Part shown: positions 39,925 to 42,398 of the stretch, in pieces
Numbering within the stretch: the stretch's first letter is position 1
Layout: each line of letters starts with the position of its first letter
Source of the DNA: a virus
Virus record (IMG/VR): IMGVR_UViG_3300032284_000390
Coordinates: 1-42,398 of that record
DNA: 42,398 nt
Direction: 5' to 3' (one strand)
Translations under genes and position numbers: made by a program
Notes under the pieces: generated by a model
Told to the model about the DNA's origin: nothing
Database searches by the model: none
What the model saw: only the letters and a program-made list of their open reading frames with translations

Positions 39925-40162
39925 GTTTTTTTTCCTGTAATTGTGAAGTAGTTGTATCTTTTAGGCCCGTATAGCCTCCCTCTACTAATAGTTTATCACC
40001 CCAATAGATTTGTGGAACTGTTTTATGGCCTTGTTCCTTTAACCAATCACGAACTCCTAGTTCGTTAATATCAATTTCTGTATATTCTTCTTTCATACTT
40101 TTTAGTAGTGATTTTGCACCATCGCAGTATGGGCAGTTATCTTTTGTGTAGAGTGTAATCAT
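39902..40162 (-). CDS. Glutaredoxin
   Basis: The 86-residue protein has the redox site CPYC near the N-terminus (MITLYTKDNCPYCDGAK), the cis-Pro segment TVPQIYW and the GGYTGL block that binds glutathione. It donates electrons to ribonucleotide reductase, encoded just upstream by nrdB. Strong AAGGA site. It follows the GIY-YIG gene by three bases. Confidence 0.92.
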   Translation of the reverse strand: MITLYTKDNCPYCDGAKSLLKSMKEEYTEIDINELGVRDWLKEQGHKTVPQIYWGDKLLVEGGYTGLKDTTTSQLQEKKRAIIENA

Positions 40163-40165
40163 TGA

Positions 40166-41290
40166 TTATTCCTTTTCTATTACTTCTATTTTCCAGTCTT
40201 TATTTTTACCTCTTTTACTTGGAGGCCAATTATCATGTATATTTTTTTGAAAAGTTGCAAAACTTAAATTATTGCTATTACAAAACTCTTTTAGTTCTCC
40301 GCCATATAACACATATACTTTATCATTATTTGTCAGTTTATAGCAATTACTTAGATAGTGATTTTTACCCGTTGGCATTGTTCTATTTTCTTTAATTTTT
40401 TGTATTGTTTCTGGACTATGATGTTTGCCATACATTGGATTATTGCTGCCAGCAGTAAGTTCTCTAAACTTTGCACGAGTTTCTTCACTGTGTTTTTTAG
40501 GCCCATAACCACCCCGTTCTTTTTGTAATTGCGAACGCTTTAATCTTTGTAATTCTGCTCCTTCCTTACCATATATTTCTTCGTAAGTTTTTCCTCGGTG
40601 GCTTGGTGGTCTTGCTTCTAAACATATGTTGGTTAAGATACCATAAGGTTCATATCCTTTGCGACCATACCGCAATATTAAATCTTCTTCCATTTTATAA
40701 GCAAAATTTTCATCAATAATATCTTCTGCAAGATATTCAATTTGTGGTTCTAATCCTGCTTTTCTAATAGCATCAATCTTATTTTCTTTATGAATATTGT
40801 CACTTCTTGACATATCCCAAAGATGCGTTTGTGCTCGCTTACCAGTTCCCTTGCCAATATAAAATGGCATATTATTTCTTGGGTCTATAAGTGCATATAC
40901 ATAATACATAATATCTAATTCCTGCTCTTTGTATTTAGCAAGAGATAGAGAATATATATTATTTGTAGTATATTTTTGTGTATTATTTTTTAATTTGGCA
41001 AATACATTTAATTTTCTTTTATCGGCAAATGGAGTAATATCTATCAAGTTTCCATCATTGTCCTGCCATACACTATGCAATATTGCTTGATATCCCCACG
41101 CACTTTCTAAGAAATAATATCCAAGTATTTTTACTCCCCCATGACTAAGAATATAATTTTTTACATTTGTGTGGCATATATTTTCTTCGCAACTTGCATC
41201 AGGATTGACTGGGATATTTCCAAGCCAATCACACCCAATACTGCGAGCAAAATCAGCAACTTCAGTTGTTGATGGTATAAACCAAATCAA
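40166..41290 (-). CDS. GIY-YIG endonuclease fused to an N-terminal unknown domain
   Basis: The 374-residue protein has two parts. Residues about 1-125 form a domain with CHTNVKNYILSHGG, GYYFLESAWGYQAILHSVW and GNLIDITPF, found elsewhere as a stand-alone Cys-His domain as far as I recall. Residues about 128-225 form a GIY-YIG nuclease (YYVYALIDPRNN, FYIGKGTGKR). NUMOD3-like DNA-binding motifs follow (KHSEETRAKFRELTAGSNNP, GKHHSPETIQKIKENR). It begins within the stop of nrdB (ATGA). A mobile gene inserted between nrdB and grx. Confidence 0.85.
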   Translation of the reverse strand: MIWFIPSTTEVADFARSIGCDWLGNIPVNPDASCEENICHTNVKNYILSHGGVKILGYYFLESAWGYQAILHSVWQDNDGNLIDITPFADKRKLNVFAKLKNNTQKYTTNNIYSLSLAKYKEQELDIMYYVYALIDPRNNMPFYIGKGTGKRAQTHLWDMSRSDNIHKENKIDAIRKAGLEPQIEYLAEDIIDENFAYKMEEDLILRYGRKGYEPYGILTNICLEARPPSHRGKTYEEIYGKEGAELQRLKRSQLQKERGGYGPKKHSEETRAKFRELTAGSNNPMYGKHHSPETIQKIKENRTMPTGKNHYLSNCYKLTNNDKVYVLYGGELKEFCNSNNLSFATFQKNIHDNWPPSKRGKNKDWKIEVIEKE

Positions 41291-42398
41291 AGACTAAATC
41301 CCTTGAATGTGTCATTAGAAACATCTTGTTTGGTTCCGCCAATAATATACGAACTTATCTGCGTTTGCTGGGGGGCCACTTGAACATCTGACCCTGCAAT
41401 CCATTTCTGTGTCCAAGGCAGCGGATTGGTTTTGGTAGGATATGGCTGACCAAGCCCAACAGCTTGCATACGCTTATTAGCAATAAACTCAACGTACTCT
41501 GCTAGTAGCTGATAGTTAAGACCAATCATACTACCATCTTTGAACAGATATTCTGCCCACTTCTTTTCCTGTTCTACTGCGTCATTAAACAGCTTTATTG
41601 CAGCATCACGACATTCAACTTCAATCTTCTCAAAATCTGGATCATCTTTAGGAAGAAGTTTAAGCAGTGTTTGTGTGCCAGCAAGATGAAGGTTTTCATC
41701 ACGTGCAATCAATTTAATAATCTTGGCATTGCCTTCCATCTTCTTCAATTCAGCAAATGCCCAACTGCAAGCAAATGAAACATAAAAGCGAACACCTTCA
41801 AGAATATTGACACTCATAAGTGCAAGCCACAGTGCCTTCTTATGTTCATAATTAAACCCACCCCAATCAGGTGGATCGAAGTCATCTAGGGTTCTTTGGT
41901 TATTCATCGCAATCAACTTATCATAGAGTGCAGTAATATCGCCAGCACAATCAATAATTTCCTGAATGTCCATCATCTCATCAAAAATCTTTGATGGATT
42001 AGCATACACGTTACGAATGATATGTGTATATGAACGAGAATGAATTGTTTCACTAAACGTCCATGTCGTAATCCAAGTTTCCAACTCAGGCAGCGAACAG
42101 ATTGGACCAAATGCTACGGCTGGTGCACGTCCCTGAACACTGTCAAGAAGTATTTGACGTTTTAGATTGCTAGTAAAAATGTGCTGCTCGTGAATTGTCA
42201 AATCTTTAAAATCTTTGGCATCACGAAGAATATCAATTTCTTGCGGTTGCCAGAAGAAAGATAATTGCTTTTCGGTAAGTTTTTCAAACTGGCGGTATTT
42301 GATAGTATCGTAACGCTGAATACTTACACCGCCATGTGGGTCTAAAAACGCAAGAGATTTAGTATGGTCGCTTTTGTCATTTGCATCAAATACTGTTG
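41287..42398 (-). CDS. nrdB: Ribonucleotide reductase class Ia, beta subunit (right end cut)
   Basis: The frame is open to the right edge, and the first visible residues TVFDANDKSD match the second to third residues onward of T4 NrdB (MSTVFNTN), so only one or two codons are missing. Key parts are present: QLSFFWQPQEIDI, SVQGRAPAVAF, TWTFSETIHSRSYTH with metal-binding Glu and His, and RDENLHLAGTQ with the second Glu and His set. It makes the tyrosyl radical that starts the reduction of ribonucleotides. No intron is seen in the visible part. The downstream gene is a homing-type endonuclease. Confidence 0.93.
   Translation of the reverse strand, partial: TVFDANDKSDHTKSLAFLDPHGGVSIQRYDTIKYRQFEKLTEKQLSFFWQPQEIDILRDAKDFKDLTIHEQHIFTSNLKRQILLDSVQGRAPAVAFGPICSLPELETWITTWTFSETIHSRSYTHIIRNVYANPSKIFDEMMDIQEIIDCAGDITALYDKLIAMNNQRTLDDFDPPDWGGFNYEHKKALWLALMSVNILEGVRFYVSFACSWAFAELKKMEGNAKIIKLIARDENLHLAGTQTLLKLLPKDDPDFEKIEVECRDAAIKLFNDAVEQEKKWAEYLFKDGSMIGLNYQLLAEYVEFIANKRMQAVGLGQPYPTKTNPLPWTQKWIAGSDVQVAPQQTQISSYIIGGTKQDVSNDTFKGFSL

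Noticed and set aside
1-42398. CRISPR arrays, insertion sequences, attachment sites or a replication origin
   Set aside because: No regularly spaced repeats, transposase frame, terminal repeats, integrase or clear origin were seen in the window.

Overview
The window looks like part of the genome of a large, AT-rich, T4-like tailed phage (myovirus), probably infecting a marine Gram-negative host. The phage calls rest on a tail-associated GH24 lysozyme beside a PAAR tail-tip protein and a tail-fibre-like protein, on nrdB and glutaredoxin, a DexA-like exonuclease, homing endonucleases, and densely packed genes with ATGA or TAATG overlaps. An alphaproteobacterial host is favoured, because the window encodes a circularly permuted (two-piece) tmRNA of the kind typical of that class, together with bS21, ClpS, a phasin-like protein and a curli-type outer-membrane pore. 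This is inference; no taxonomic search was possible.

Layout. 3-3914 (+): end of an unknown gene, a sugar C-methyltransferase, and two proteins whose N-termini resemble the T4 capsid-targeting peptide. 3935-4898 (-): SpeD and a DexA-like nuclease. 4982-5659 (+): three small membrane proteins. 5660-12899 (-): a CHASE2 class III nucleotide cyclase, a structured RNA, a candidate ADP-ribosyltransferase, a GGCT-like protein, two curlin-like proteins, a FecR-domain protein, CsgG and CsgF. 12958-14897: tRNA-Gln, then a nucleotide-sugar dehydratase and a glycosyltransferase-like gene (+). 14923-20794 (-): small proteins, MetK, UvsE, an SGNH hydrolase and a NodU-like carbamoyltransferase. 20885-22773: fibre-like protein and partner. 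22820-25009: a structured RNA, a gene carrying an in-frame TAG, an amber-reading tRNA, and tRNA-Thr. 25016-29507: a stand-alone piece of the cyclase, a phosphoesterase, ClpS, Hsp20, an HNH endonuclease, GMP reductase, bS21. 29504-33455: coiled-coil membrane protein, lipase, SleB hydrolase, small RNA, tmRNA. 33496-39924: glycosyltransferase-like gene and the tail-tip module. 39902-42398: glutaredoxin, a GIY-YIG fusion, nrdB (cut by the edge).

How it fits together. MetK supplies S-adenosylmethionine for SpeD and the methyltransferase. NrdB, glutaredoxin and GMP reductase feed nucleotide pools. tmRNA, ClpS, Hsp20 and bS21 form a translation and protein-quality-control set. The sugar genes probably modify virion or host-surface glycans. 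The curli-type genes could build a pore and export fibre-like proteins, with FecR and the cyclase as candidate signalling partners.

Three points stand out. First, a tRNA with anticodon CTA lies just upstream of a gene whose best start is followed by an in-frame TAG at codon 3, while none of the 54 genes ends in TAG. Second, the tmRNA is permuted and carries the G3-U70 alanine identity pair. Third, the phage carries a full CsgF-CsgG-curlin-FecR cluster plus a cyclase, and elsewhere a free-standing copy of that cyclase's C-terminus. Many minus-strand transcription units start at clear TTGACA-N16/17-TATAAT-type promoters; others have only an AATAAATA-like element, resembling T4-type late promoters.
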